NCBI GenBank assembly: GCA_963681505.1
Contig: OY811973.1
Span: forward strand, 2,220,349-2,284,348
Reading direction: 5' to 3'
DNA: 64,000 bases
From: Eunapius fragilis
Taxonomy: Eukaryota > Porifera > Demospongiae > Spongillida > Spongillidae
The notes beneath the pieces were generated by a model. The model was not told the origin of the DNA, made no database searches, and was given only the letters and a program-made list of their open reading frames with translations. The translations under genes and the position numbers were made by a program. Positions 51,757 through 63,538 of the stretch are shown here, piece after piece. Every line of letters begins with the position of its first letter. The first letter of the stretch is position 1.

Positions 51757-51955
51757 AAGTGGCCTCATGCACTCCATATATGGAAGTGGCCTCATGCACC
51801 CATGAATGGAAGTGGCCTCATGCACTCCATATATGGAAGTGGCCTCATGCACTCCATATGGAAGTGGCCTCATGCACTCCATATGGAAGTGGCCTCATGC
51901 ACTCCATATGGAAGTGGCCTCACGCACTCCATATGGAAGTGGCCTCATATGGTCC
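51757..51955. repeat. Minisatellite of 21-27 bp, about 8 copies
   Basis: Unit TGGAAGTGGCCTCATGCACT plus CCATA or CCATATA. The spacer between cores varies, so frames are not conserved. Confidence 0.9.
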
Positions 51956-51959
51956 ATAT

Positions 51960-52985
51960 CTAAAACATGTCGAGAAATTTCAGACGCTAATTAGCAATCC
52001 TGGCCAATTTTCCGCGCATCCATAGAGATTCAATTCGTTAGGAGAGCCGCATGTTAAGGTATATTGAAGTTCCATACATAATGAATAGCATCATGTAATT
52101 TTCAGCTCCCTCTACTAATTGTTTCCTCATACTACTCAGTTCGTTTCAGTGACATGACTGTTTATTGTATTGAAATTGGCTTTTTATAACTGAACTGATT
52201 GGTCTTTCCATCAAAAATTGTTATTAAAGTTAAAGTTATAGGCTACTGAATTTATAAGTAGCTGTACATTTCAGTGCTTCTCCTGACTCGAATAAATATC
52301 ATGCAAGCGGTTTATTCTGGATATCGACACTGTCCCTTATAGCGATGTGCGTTTGCTTTTGTCACTGAGATACATGTATCTGGAATATGACTATGATAGT
52401 ATAAGTTTTACAGTATACCAGGATGGTATGACATATGATATGTAGATCATGCATCAGTTAAAGGCAAGGTGGGTCCAATTATCCTGATGAGATCCCTGCC
52501 ATCATCTGCTTTTGATGACATCATTTTTTACTTATAGTAACATTATTGTGTGTGTTTCGGTATACTCAATGTTATACTTCTGTTATATACTCGGTGTATT
52601 CCATTACATGTAGATATCTAATGATAATAATAACTTGATTCTTTTCCCATAATTTGTTAGCGTTGTAAACCAACTTTCGCCTTATTTGTCACTAGCTCAC
52701 TGATGGAGTCACAGTGGATTCGTACGCGTGCATTTCAATTGCACACTTTACTTCTTCCTGGTACAGTTTACAATATCGCTTTTAGTCCCTATTCATGCAT
52801 GCATGGCTTCTAAAAAGAATATTTGCACATTACTGCCATGCATGATTCAGTATTTTGAAATTGTAAATGACGTGTTTCTTCAAAAATGCATGCAATTCTC
52901 AGTGATAGTATAGTTGAATGAATTACACAAATTAATATATAAATACTATTAACTTTGTACTGTAAATTCAGCTCCCCAAAGATAA
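51960..52985. other. Intergenic region between genes E and D
   Basis: AT-rich. The 52915-52945 stretch (AATTACACAAATTAATATA) also occurs downstream of gene D (about 46406), marking the 3' flanks as paralogous. No other feature. Confidence 0.45.
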
Positions 52986-52989
52986 TTAC

Positions 52990-55562
52990 CTACCCTTTCC
53001 TAACGTACAATAATGCTCGAGCAACTCGATTATTTAGGCAGTTACCACCAAACATCGAGTACTTCCATTCCGTTGAAAACCTTGTTGATACCACGTAATC
53101 CTCCTGCTGACCCTCAATGACTGGGTCATTTGGAGCAAGGACCTCTGCAATCCTTCCGCCTCTAGAATTGCCGGCATACAGACACATCTCCCTAGAGCGC
53201 TCCCAATTTAAGGTGGAAAGGGTAGCCACAAAGGTGCGCTGTTTTCGGCCATCGCTGGGGTTTAGTGAGAGTGTGTAATAGTCGCCCTTCGGCCCATTGT
53301 ATGCTCCAGTGTAGCTCTGAATGTCAGCGTGGACGTTCCAGAACTGACCTAAAACACATCATGATAATGGCATGGCTTTATTTGAATAAATAGTGAATTA
53401 ACTTTAATTAAAAAAATCCTACATACCCTCCCACGAAATTTAATTTCTATATCACACAAGGCATATGGGGACAAAACCAGGCTTGTGCTTTTTTCAATGA
53501 AACCACTATATAATAGCACCAATTTCAAACCCACATATCTTCCGAGCGAAGCGACCCACGTCCTTTATATTTTCAGCTCTTATTGCCGCATCAAGTTGTA
53601 TTTAATTCTACTCTATAAAACCTTTTCACTCGTCCATGCCAACGTTCGGTAACCTTCAGGGTTAAAAACCCGTAAAACTGAACGAAGGAGCGTCTCTTCA
53701 GCGTCAAATTGTAACGACCTGTTGCTACCAGATTCTGCAGATCGTTCAATCAAGATATTGATGATTAATGGTCAGAGCAATTTTCCCGGTCGTTTCGTGT
53801 CATTGTATATAAGTAAACATAGAATAAAATATAGAATAAGTGCTAAAAATATGAAGGACGTGGGTAATTTAGCTCGGACAGTATGTGGGTTTGAAATTGA
53901 TGCTATTTTATAGTGGTTTTATTTTATAAAAGCACCAGCCAATTTTTGTCATAAAACGTCCAATAAATTGTAAATGCACGAATGAATGAATCTAAACCCA
54001 CATATTCAAGATGAATTGGTTGCAATCGTAGCTACCAGCTAATTATTTAAGCTCCTAAAATCACAACGGATGCACTGTCAAAAAGGTAAATGCTTCCTGA
54101 GCAGTAGGTGAATATGAACATACCCAATAGCCCATGCGAACTTCCTCCTGTGGTTACTAGGCTGCGCCTAACCACAATTTTCATCATGCGTGCGATGAAT
54201 GGGATCGCATCCACGTCCCGCAGGGTCCCACTCTGACATTCCACCCGTAGAGCAAGGCTCTGGCCACCGCTGCAACTAGGGATGGCAACTTGTACCGAGG
54301 CACCTCCATATTTACCTACTGTGACGCCATTGCTTGCATATTCCTGGTTGGGTCCTAAGGGTGTGCTATTCACAACAGTGGTACATTGGAGGTTAATGCT
54401 GACATCAATGCAACGGTTGGCGAGGTCAGTCGTACGGACGGAGACCTCATCAATAATATTGATGTCTGGATGACCGGGAACCGTGGCATAGTGGGCATTA
54501 ATTGAGGTACAGTTGTTTGAGAGAAGGTTGAAATATTTGTCTGCCATTCCTCTTAACTCATAGCACAGTGAAGCTTTTGACAGGGGGTGTGCCGATGGTA
54601 AGAGGAGATGGACATTGAGCAAGGGATCGGCGACCACTGTATCACCAACTTCATTAGCAATTACTGTTTGTGTGTGTGTGTGCATGATAGTAGTAGTGTG
54701 TGTGTGTGTGTGTGCATGTGTGTGTTTTCATATTTATGCACGTGCACATGGGAACACAAGGTATAGAAAATTCATAATTCATGTACTCTAAACCAGAGCA
54801 TTATGTATGTTCATTCGACTGTTCAATAATAACATGATATCATTGACGGCTTCTAAGAAATGAATGCTAAATCACAACACAAAGGTGAAGGGTTATTTTG
54901 TGATGACCTGGGTGAAATTAGCAGTGAACATGGAATGTGAAACAACATACTCAGACACATACACACATACTCACACACAATGGATTCTTTGTTATACTAG
55001 TCTGAATACACTGCCACACCCAACAGACCTACCCGCTACAAGCAGTTGGTGGGTTTTATCACATTTATAAGAGAAAGGTGACAAATGCATAACGTTGAAA
55101 GATATTGAAGTTCCTTGTGGGGCAAGTCAAATTAAGTTTAACACTCTGGATCACTTCAAGCTACAAGGGGTTGGTGGGCTATATCACTGGCACACATTAA
55201 TAAGAGAAAGGAGATAAATTATGACTTTGTGGAGCCAGTCAAAGTTTAGTAGTCACTTCAACCATATTGATTATGGGGTACTCTAAATGGAATACACGCT
55301 TCTAGCACATAGGGATAATCTGAGGTCTTTTTACATGGCCCAAATGTTATTGCAGAGGTCAGTTTTGTTTTTGCAATGGTGCTCTCGGTGATTAATTGAT
55401 CAGTGTTTCATCAATATATGAATTTTAATACTAAATTTTATTTAAACCTATTGTGTCTTCTATTGTGAGTGGTGACTTGGTAGTTAGATTTTGTGTGTAA
55501 ACAGGATGAGAGTATGGATTTGCATCGATATGCCAAGTGGGCAACTGCACCAGTAAGTACAG

Positions 55563-55632
<70 letters not shown>

Positions 55633-58600
55633 ATGTGTACGTGTGTGTGTGCATCTTTTCATGTGGGCTATGTGTAACTATGATTTGCCATGCATGCATG
55701 TGACCTGGTAAAACATACCACAGGTGCCCCAGTTAGTAGTGATGTAGCCGACTGCACAAACAGTACACCTCGTGGCGTTGAAGCATTGAAGGCAGTTTGG
55801 GATGGACACTGAGCAGTTCACTGGTAGGTCAAGACAATAAATGGAGAGGGCATTAATAAGAATAAGTATAGGAGGAAGGCAGATGAGGGGGGGGGGTAAC
55901 TTGGAAGGAGGAGAGGAGAAGTAGGTGCGGAAAGGAAGGAGGGGGAGAAGTTGAAGTGAACTGAAGGAGGGGAGGAAAGCAGGTGTGGAAGGGAAGAAGG
56001 GGAGAGGTAGATGTGGAAGGGAAAGATGGGGAGTAGTAAGGAGGGGAGGAGAGGTGTGAAAGGGAAGGAGGGGGAGAAGTATGTGTGGAAGCTGAGGGGA
56101 GGAGTAGTAAGTGTGGAAGGGAGGAGAGTTAGAGAGGGAAGGGAGGGGAGGGGATATCATGTGGGTCGATGGTTAGAAGGGACTGCATGATATGAATTTA
56201 CCGCAGCAGCAACAGGTACGGTACTGGTTAGATCCACAAGGGGATGTTCTGGGAGGAGGCGTGGGTGCAAAGGTATCACACAGTGTTCCCGTGTACCCAG
56301 GCGGACAGGTGCACACTGATCCACTGCAGGTGCCGCCATTTTGACACTGACAGGCTGAAGGAATAGAGGATGAATGGTAACCATGATAGATATACAGTAG
56401 GAGATGACCTTTGCATCCTATAGCTTACCTGCACAGCTGGTCCCTCCATACACCACACTACCAGTGCAGTCACATGCACAGGCATCACTTCTTAGTACAC
56501 CACCATTCTGACAGCTCAGAGAACATGGGACTGAAATACAAGATTCAAGGTTCCATCAGTTCATATGCTAACATGGTACTTCTACGGGTTGAGCTGAGGC
56601 TCTTTATCGAATCTGATGTCTGTTTCGATTAATGCAGATAAGGTTCAAATTTCGAAATTGAACGTGGGGTGTGTGTGTGTGTGCCATCAGCAATACACAA
56701 GACTAGACGGATTCCTGACAAAACAGGCACGGTGTGATACAGACAGGCGTGATTTAGGGGTAAACAGGATACTATCAGATATTTGTACTTGAAAGCAACA
56801 ATTTACATTGATATGTCCTACCACGCCTATCTTGTTTATCCATCTCTGCCTGTATGCATGACCTGAATATGAGCTGCACGACCACCACAAAACAGGAATT
56901 TATCATCATTATATTGTGACGATGCTGGGAATTAAATTTAATATATTAGAGCAATGCACAATATGATAACAGCTCATGAATATTATCCATAAATATATGA
57001 TGTGGCCTTCACAGTATCTTGGAGATTCTGTAGAACGGCTACCTTCCATGCCTTTTTCTCTTTTACTATCAACCTTTACCAGCACAAATGATCAGTGAAA
57101 CTTACCGCAGTTGCAGTTATTAAGGTAATAACCAGGTGGACAGCTGGTGGGACATGGAGTCTCACACAGTGTTCCTGTGTACCCAGGTGGACAGGTGCAC
57201 ACTGATCCACTGCAGGTGCCTCCATTTTGACACCTACATTCTATGCAGATTGAAACACGAATGAACGTTTGCTGAGGCTTTTAGTTTATTACTTTACCTG
57301 TACAGCTGGTCCCTCCATACAGCACACTGCTACCAGTGCAGTCACATGCACAGGCATCACTTCTTAGTACACCACCATTCTGACAGCTCAGAGAACATGG
57401 GACTGAAGTAGTGAAAAAAAGAGAGACATGACTAGGCTGATAGGGAAATTAGGTATGACGTGTATGCGCATGTTAGATGTAGCAAATGTTTCGAAAACAC
57501 TTACCACAGTTGCAGTTATTAAGGTAATAACCGGCTGGACAGCTGGTGGGACATGGAGTCTCACACAGTGTTCCCGTGTACCCAGGTGGACAGGTGCACA
57601 CTGATCCACTGCAGGTGCCGCCATTTTGACACTGACATGCTGTGCAGGTAATTTATACTTCATCAATCTTTTATTGGACAAACATACTGCCGCACTCTTA
57701 ACATACTTGTACATCTGGTCCCTCCATACACCACACTGCCAGTGCAGTCACATGCACAGGCATCACTTCTTAGTACACCACCATTCTGACAGTTCAAGTT
57801 GCAAAAGACTGTATGGATATGTAAGATGGTGTTGAACAGATGAAAATGTATGTAAGCTCATCATAGGGCAATGATGACATTGCTAATGAAATATTATTAC
57901 CAATCACAGCACCGGCTGTGTTTAGAGGTTTCTTAACCAACCGCAACACGTTACATCCCTATATCACAGTTGAATGATCAATGATGATGTACCTGTACTT
58001 GCACTGGACATCAATGACTTGAAAGGCTAATTAATTGATGTACTAAAATACCATTATTGCATAATTATATAGGAATGAGGAAATTTGGCAGGATAGGCAA
58101 CGTTGGATTATAGATAGTAAAACGCCTGAATATACCATCCATGGTGCATTGCACCTTGCTCAGATGGTTTGGAGGAAAGTTATCTTTTAAAAACCACCCC
58201 ATCAAAGATCCTCCATTGAGTCTAAGCAAGCTCTGGCTATGAAGAGGTCATAATAACCAGGCCAGTCATTCTTTTGATGAGCTGCGTGCACGTTTAGCTG
58301 TGCTCAGCAAACCCATAGAATGCCCCATCATGTTTGGTGTGAGACACCCTGTGCTCAGCTATCCAGAAAATGGCCATCAGTAGTTTGTTTCGTGACAGTG
58401 ATACTAGGTTAATAAGTATCTGCATCACCATAATAAGGGGCATGGGTATGCATGGCCACATCAGAACACACATGCGGCTATGAGTTTAGTTACAGACCAT
58501 ATGTTTGTACATGATGAAAGCATGCTCACAGACAAATGCATACATCTGAAGCCATGCATACTGTAGTCAGAGAGTCAGAGATAATGTATTATCTCTGCTG

Positions 58601-59567
58601 TAGTACATGGACAGAAATCCGCATTTGCTCGAAATATAAATAAATTTCTTCCCTTATATCATAATCTTTCCCTATAGAACACTCAAAGGACATTACAAAA
58701 GAGTTCAAAAGTTGTATCGCTTGTAAGCCCTCCCCCCCCCCCCCCCCTAACAACGAAAAAAAAGCTCATGATTATACCGTAACACCCGTGTCTTTGCAGT
58801 ATGAGAACTGACCTTCAGAAGAGATGGGAGCCTTAATTACAGCGGAGATGGGAATCGCAAACCCTTCCGCGTGTCTTTTTTTTTCTTAATCATGTACGTG
58901 CAATAAGTCAATGTATCCGTTCACCATATGGCAATGTTAACTATTTTGTGAATTACGGCCTATTGTCTCATTTTTTAATGTATAATGTGTACCGTATACC
59001 AGCTATACATTGTTAATAATAATAATTGCACAAATTCAATATGAGCAGTGCCTGGCATTAAGTGGAGGAGTGCATTGGAAATGGTTGATGGTATAGGACT
59101 TCCCTGTATGGTAAAATTTTAATAGTTAGTCTAAATAATCCTATTATTCTGTTTATGTTATGTACACTTCTTCTTTTTGAACACTTCATTTTAATAGAAA
59201 TATACTAAGCTTTGTCTTCGATTTACATCACATTCCTTGATTAAAACATTTTGAAAATTTTCAATTCGAATTTACACATTTAAATAATATACCTACAGCT
59301 GCAATTAACCAGTAATTAATTCATGATTGTTTGGAATAGGGATATGTGACAGGTCGTATGAACTTACTACAGTTGCAGTTATTAAGGTAATAACCAGTTG
59401 GACAGCTGGTGGGGCACAAAGTCTCACACAGTGTTCCCGTGTACCCAGGTGGACAGGTGCACACTGATCCACTGCAGGTGCCGCCATTTTGACACCTACA
59501 TTCTATGCCACAAAGACTGAATTAATATACATAGACATATACACCGCACACACACACACCCACACAC

Positions 59568-59645
<78 letters not shown>

Positions 59646-60951
59646 CTTACCACAGCTGCAGGTGCTGTTGGTGAGGATGTAACCAGTAGGGCATGTAAGG
59701 ATGCAAGTGGAGCAAAGTGTTCCTGAGTACCCAGGTGGACAGGTGCATGTGTTCCCACTACAAGTGCCTCCATTTTGACACTGACATGCTGATCGATGGA
59801 ATTAAGGATGAATGGCAACATATAGTAGGAGATGACCTCTGCATCCTATAGGTTACCTGTACAGCTGGTCCCTCCATACACCACACTACCAGTGCAGTCA
59901 CATGCACAGGCATCACTTCTTAGTACACCACCATTCTGACAGCTCAGAGAACATGGGACTGGAGGCAATGGAGTAAGAAGTGACTACATGAGGAGAGGGA
60001 TTTTGGAGTCACTCTTGTTCTTACCACATGTTCTGCTCGCATCAGGATAAAATGACTGTGGACATGCATCAGTACACGTGCCATCTGACAGGTAGTAATT
60101 GCAACAAGCTGTGCTGAAGTAACGCCCCATGGCAGGGTAAGTAGTATCCGTCATATAGCACAGTGGTTGAGAACATCCGGTGCAGACTGAAAAATAAAAA
60201 AAAGATAAATGCAGTAATGCATGGCTCACCTGCATTTATATCCCACGAAGTTAATTGATTTATAAGTTAAATAATATTTTTATTTCAATCGTAAATCACT
60301 CATTGCAAGGTAGATTTCTACTGATAATTTTAAAAGCGCAATATCAGGAATGCCACGCGGTTTTTTGTATTGAAAATATTATTTATTGATTTATTTATTT
60401 ATTTTGTCTCCCTGCGTGCATGTAATTGATTGTAACTAACTGCTGCAATGGTTGACAGTATCAGCTCTCCGAGGTGGAGAACTGAAGATGGGGTTCAGGC
60501 AGTAGCCACAGTCTGTTCTATTATTGGCACTGACTGCGGCAGAGGTAGATGTCAGAGTCGTTCTGTCGAACACGGTATTCTCCAAGAAGGATGACGTGGC
60601 GCTCCACACAGAGTTTACACACTCAAACTCGAACTGCCTGTATATGGGGACTCCAGGAGGACTCACATTCGCATCGCTGGTCGTAAAGTACGCCACTATA
60701 GAAACGAAGCGATACTGGTCGCGCACGCCAGAGCTCGCCGCACACACGACATTGTACGACAACCCTTCAGGTGACAGTTGAAGCGTAATGGTGGGGGGTA
60801 GGGAACCTTGTCCAGTCCCAGCGTAGTTACTTGCAATCAAAGCGGCCACTTGAGAAGCTGTGAAGGAAGCACTGCATCCCATCTGTTGAGCTGCGGACGG
60901 CGATAAGGCGCAGTGCGCTAATAGCGAGAGAAAGAAGGAGATTCGAATCAT
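52990..60951 (-). CDS. Gene E: paralogue of gene D with an expanded EGF array and ITIH-C-like domain
   Basis: Fourteen exons in phase: 60441-60951, 60025-60186, 59857-59958, 59651-59788, 59368-59502, 57707-57808, 57505-57639, 57298-57402, 57106-57240, 56429-56530, 56202-56354, 55719-55820, 54124-54663, 52990-53348 (2,781 nt, 926 aa). The first domain has a different signal peptide (ending near SAAQQ) and a four-residue-class insertion (SDANVSPPG). Nine EGF-type exons alternate between a variant form ([16 protein letters not shown]) and a classical form (CQCQNGGTC...[10 protein letters not shown]), against two in gene D. The Cys-rich 34-residue exon, the 540-nt exon and the last exon match gene D closely. 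Where gene D stops after CLN-Tyr, gene E runs on about 12 codons. Probably a matrix or secreted adhesion-type protein. Confidence 0.82.
55564..55632. repeat. (TG)n microsatellite in gene E
   Basis: Adjacent to the Cys-rich small exon; positionally equivalent to 48542-48604 in gene D. Purine-rich GGGGAGG sequence follows at 55880-56150. Confidence 0.9.
57830..59340 (-). other. 1.5-kb intron of gene E
   Basis: Separates the fifth and sixth exons. A C-run at 58732-58747 and AT-rich sequence; nothing else supported. Confidence 0.45.
59557..59643. repeat. (CA)n microsatellite touching a gene E donor site
   Basis: The repeat ends only 5-8 bp from the donor of the exon 59651-59788, filling most of a 148-bp intron. 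Confidence 0.95.
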
Positions 60952-61040
60952 AACGAAACAAGTGGAAATGATATTATTTATTTTTGCAACTTACATGTAG
61001 CAATAGACAATATACAATTAAGGATCAGGGTGTGGCATTT

Positions 61041-61912
61041 TTTCAGGAAGGAAGGAAGGAAGGAAGGTAGGAAGGAAGGATGGAAGGAAGGAAGGAAGGA
61101 AGGAAGGAAGGAAGGAAGGAAGGGAGGGAGGGAGGGAGGGAGGGAGGGAGGGAGGGACGGAGGGACGGAGGGACGGAGGGAAGGAGGGAAGGAGGGAAGG
61201 AGGGAAGGAGGGAAGGAAGGAAGGAAGGAAGGAAGGAAGGATGGAAGGAAGGATGGAAGGGGAGGAAGGAAGGAAGGGAGGGAGGGACGGAGGGACGGAG
61301 GGACGGGTGACCGGAAGGAAGGAGGGAAGGAAGGAAGGAAGGAAGGAAGGAAGGAAGGAAGGTAGGAAGGAAGGATGGAAGGAAGGAAGGAAGGAAGGAA
61401 GGAAGGATGGAAGGAAGGAAGGAAGGAAGGGAGGGAGGGAGGGAGGGAGGGACGGAAGGAAGGAGGGAAGGAGGGAAGGAGGGAAGGAGGGAAGGAGGGA
61501 AGGAGGGAAGGAGGGAAGGAGGGAAGGAGGGAAGGAGGGAAGGAAGGATGGAAGGAAGGAAGGAAGGAAGGAAGGAAGGAAGGAAGGAAGGAAGGAAGGA
61601 AGGAAGGAAGGAAGGAAGGAAGGAAGGAAGGAAGGAAGGAAGGAAGGAAGGAAGGAAGGAAGGAAGGAAGGAAGGAAGGAAGGAAGGAAGGAAGGAAGGA
61701 AGGAAGGAAGGAAGGAAGGAAGGAAGAAGGAAGGAAGGAAGGAAGGAAGGAAGGAAGGAAGGAAGGAAGGAAGGAAGGAAGGAAGGAAGGAAGGAAGGAA
61801 GGAAGGAAGGAAGGAAGGAAGGAAGGAAGGAAGGAAGGAAGGAAGGAAGGGTGGATGGGTGGAGGGGTGGGTGGGTGGACGGACGGACGGACAGATGGAT
61901 GGATGGATGGTC
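61041..61912. repeat. (GGAA)n tract with GGGA and GGAC variants, about 870 bp
   Basis: Purine-only on the plus strand. Blocks of GGAA, GGGA and GGAC/GGAT alternate, and some 100-bp blocks recur, suggesting segmental slippage. It lies 90 bp upstream of the gene E start codon. Long ORFs on both strands are artefacts. GGAA is the core of ETS-type binding sites. Confidence 0.97.
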
Positions 61913-62109
61913 ACCTCTTGTCGGAAGCGGTGGGGGTGAAGTGCATGCTATTGGTGTAGAGGAGTTTATTAACGAAGTTAAAATTAAAATGATGTTATTG
62001 AAGATGTTGAATTTGTAATTACCTGCGATGGTAATTAATATTTTTTGTCTTGATTTTGCATGACATTGCTTTATTGTAACGCAGTGAAAAATACAATTTG
62101 AATTCAGAC

Positions 62110-62700
62110 CAATTTTTAGTATTTTCTGAAGTCATTTTGTTCTGTTTGAAATAAAATGCAAGATGACCGCCAATGTAGGGGCGATTTCTCGATATGCTTA
62201 CAACAGCTCCACATCCCTTCAAGAGCTTGGGTATGAGCACCAGTTGCCGGGTCTAAAAAGTGGAGTGAATGGTTTACAGTGTCATGATCCATATTGGTTG
62301 CTGTGTTGAGGCTACTCCACTCATCATTGTACACAATGCTGCCAGGTCTAACATACTGCTGTATAATGGGTAGAAGTGCCAAGCATCTCTCCACCAAAAA
62401 GCATTCACCAGTTGTTCTCTCCATTCCTCCAAATACCCAATTGCCCTCAACAACCCTCCCGCGATTAAATTTTCACTTCCCGAACTTGCTCTTCATCTAT
62501 TTCAACCTCGGATCCACACCCTGGTCTCCTACATATGACAGCACGGCGTTCGACGAAGTACTGGTCACATGCGCCCAGAACAAAATTATACCAGTCCACA
62601 GCAGTATGCCAAGCAACCTACATGTAGCAATATGGCATCAGATGTCATGTACAAAGGCTACAACTTACATCCACTTCTGTCATCATTTTACCTGCAGGAA
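62110..62700 (-). pseudogene. Merlin-type (IS1595/ISXO2-like) transposase relic
   Basis: Minus-strand frames give DWYNFVLGACDQYF, then EVEIDE with the first catalytic acidic residue, then NRGRVVEGNWVFGG, then LPIIQQYVRPGSIVYNDEW with the second, and VNHSLHFLDPATGAHTQALEGMW, the DDE third region. These are the ordered motifs of the ISXO2/IS1595 DDE domain used by eukaryotic Merlin elements. A stop after KI/GK near 62465 and frame changes show it is dead. Terminal inverted repeats were not found. Confidence 0.75.
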
Positions 62701-62759
62701 TCTTTGCATGTGGACCAGAGGTAAATCATAAAGGGGATTTGGAAAAGAAGTAGGTGGCT

Positions 62760-63340
62760 GCCTTCAAAAGACGTCCTGGATCACAGGGCCACCTCTTTTC
62801 TACATCCATCTCCAACCAATATCCTCAGGGTTAGCGCTTATTCTCCAATGTTAAATCCCTAGAATAAAATCCTTACGTAATGATAACAACATTCTTAAAA
62901 CACACTGACTTGGGACCAAGAAACTTAGCAATTTCGGGCCAATTAAGTTCCAAAGGACCCGGCTGTACAATCAGCATGCACTGTCAAATGTAGAAGGGAT
63001 GTTAAACTGGCAGTACGGGAATAAATTCATTTTCTGTATACTCTACAGTACCCCGTCCGGTATATTAGGCATTAAGTGTGACGACGGCATCACGTGCTGA
63101 AGATCCCGAACATTCTTTTATTTAGTATTGGTATATAAGGTGTCATTTGATGTATGCACCTCACTTCTAATAATAGCCATTATGTTTGATATCATATCAA
63201 GGTCAAATGAGTGCTCTCTGCACATTAGTAGTCTTGTCGTCCCCAGACACAATTACATAGCAGCGGGTGGATTACATCATTCCACAAAGTTCTTTGGTTG
63301 TAGGCCTGGTCTCTCTTGAGGGCACCTGATCACCAACGGA
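62760..63340. other. No feature recognised
   Basis: Mixed composition without open frames of note. Confidence 0.4.
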
Positions 63341-63344
63341 TGAA

Positions 63345-63535
63345 GTGGATGACCCAACCCGATCTTTTCAATTGAATCCACTCGTCAATACATTTGAGCA
63401 TCCTGCTTCTCAAAAATGGCTGCAGTTATTTATGCTTATTCAGTGTGAAATTCCTGAATACCAAGCGAAAATATGTCTAATTTTAAATCATACTCGGGAT
63501 GAGGCCTCAGATTCTCTAGTGGCATGTAAGCTATT
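63345..63535 (+). pseudogene. Possible N-terminal fragment of the RT element
   Basis: The frame contains SQKWLQLFMLIQCEI, resembling YPWLKLFMLPKCVL of the RT copy at about 16740. The similarity is short; the fragment runs directly into the kinase relic. Confidence 0.35.
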
Positions 63536-63538
63536 GTA

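Noticed and set aside
61018-62018. Long GRKE-type and LPSF-type ORFs up to 298 codons
   Set aside because: Translation of the GGAA tract on each strand.
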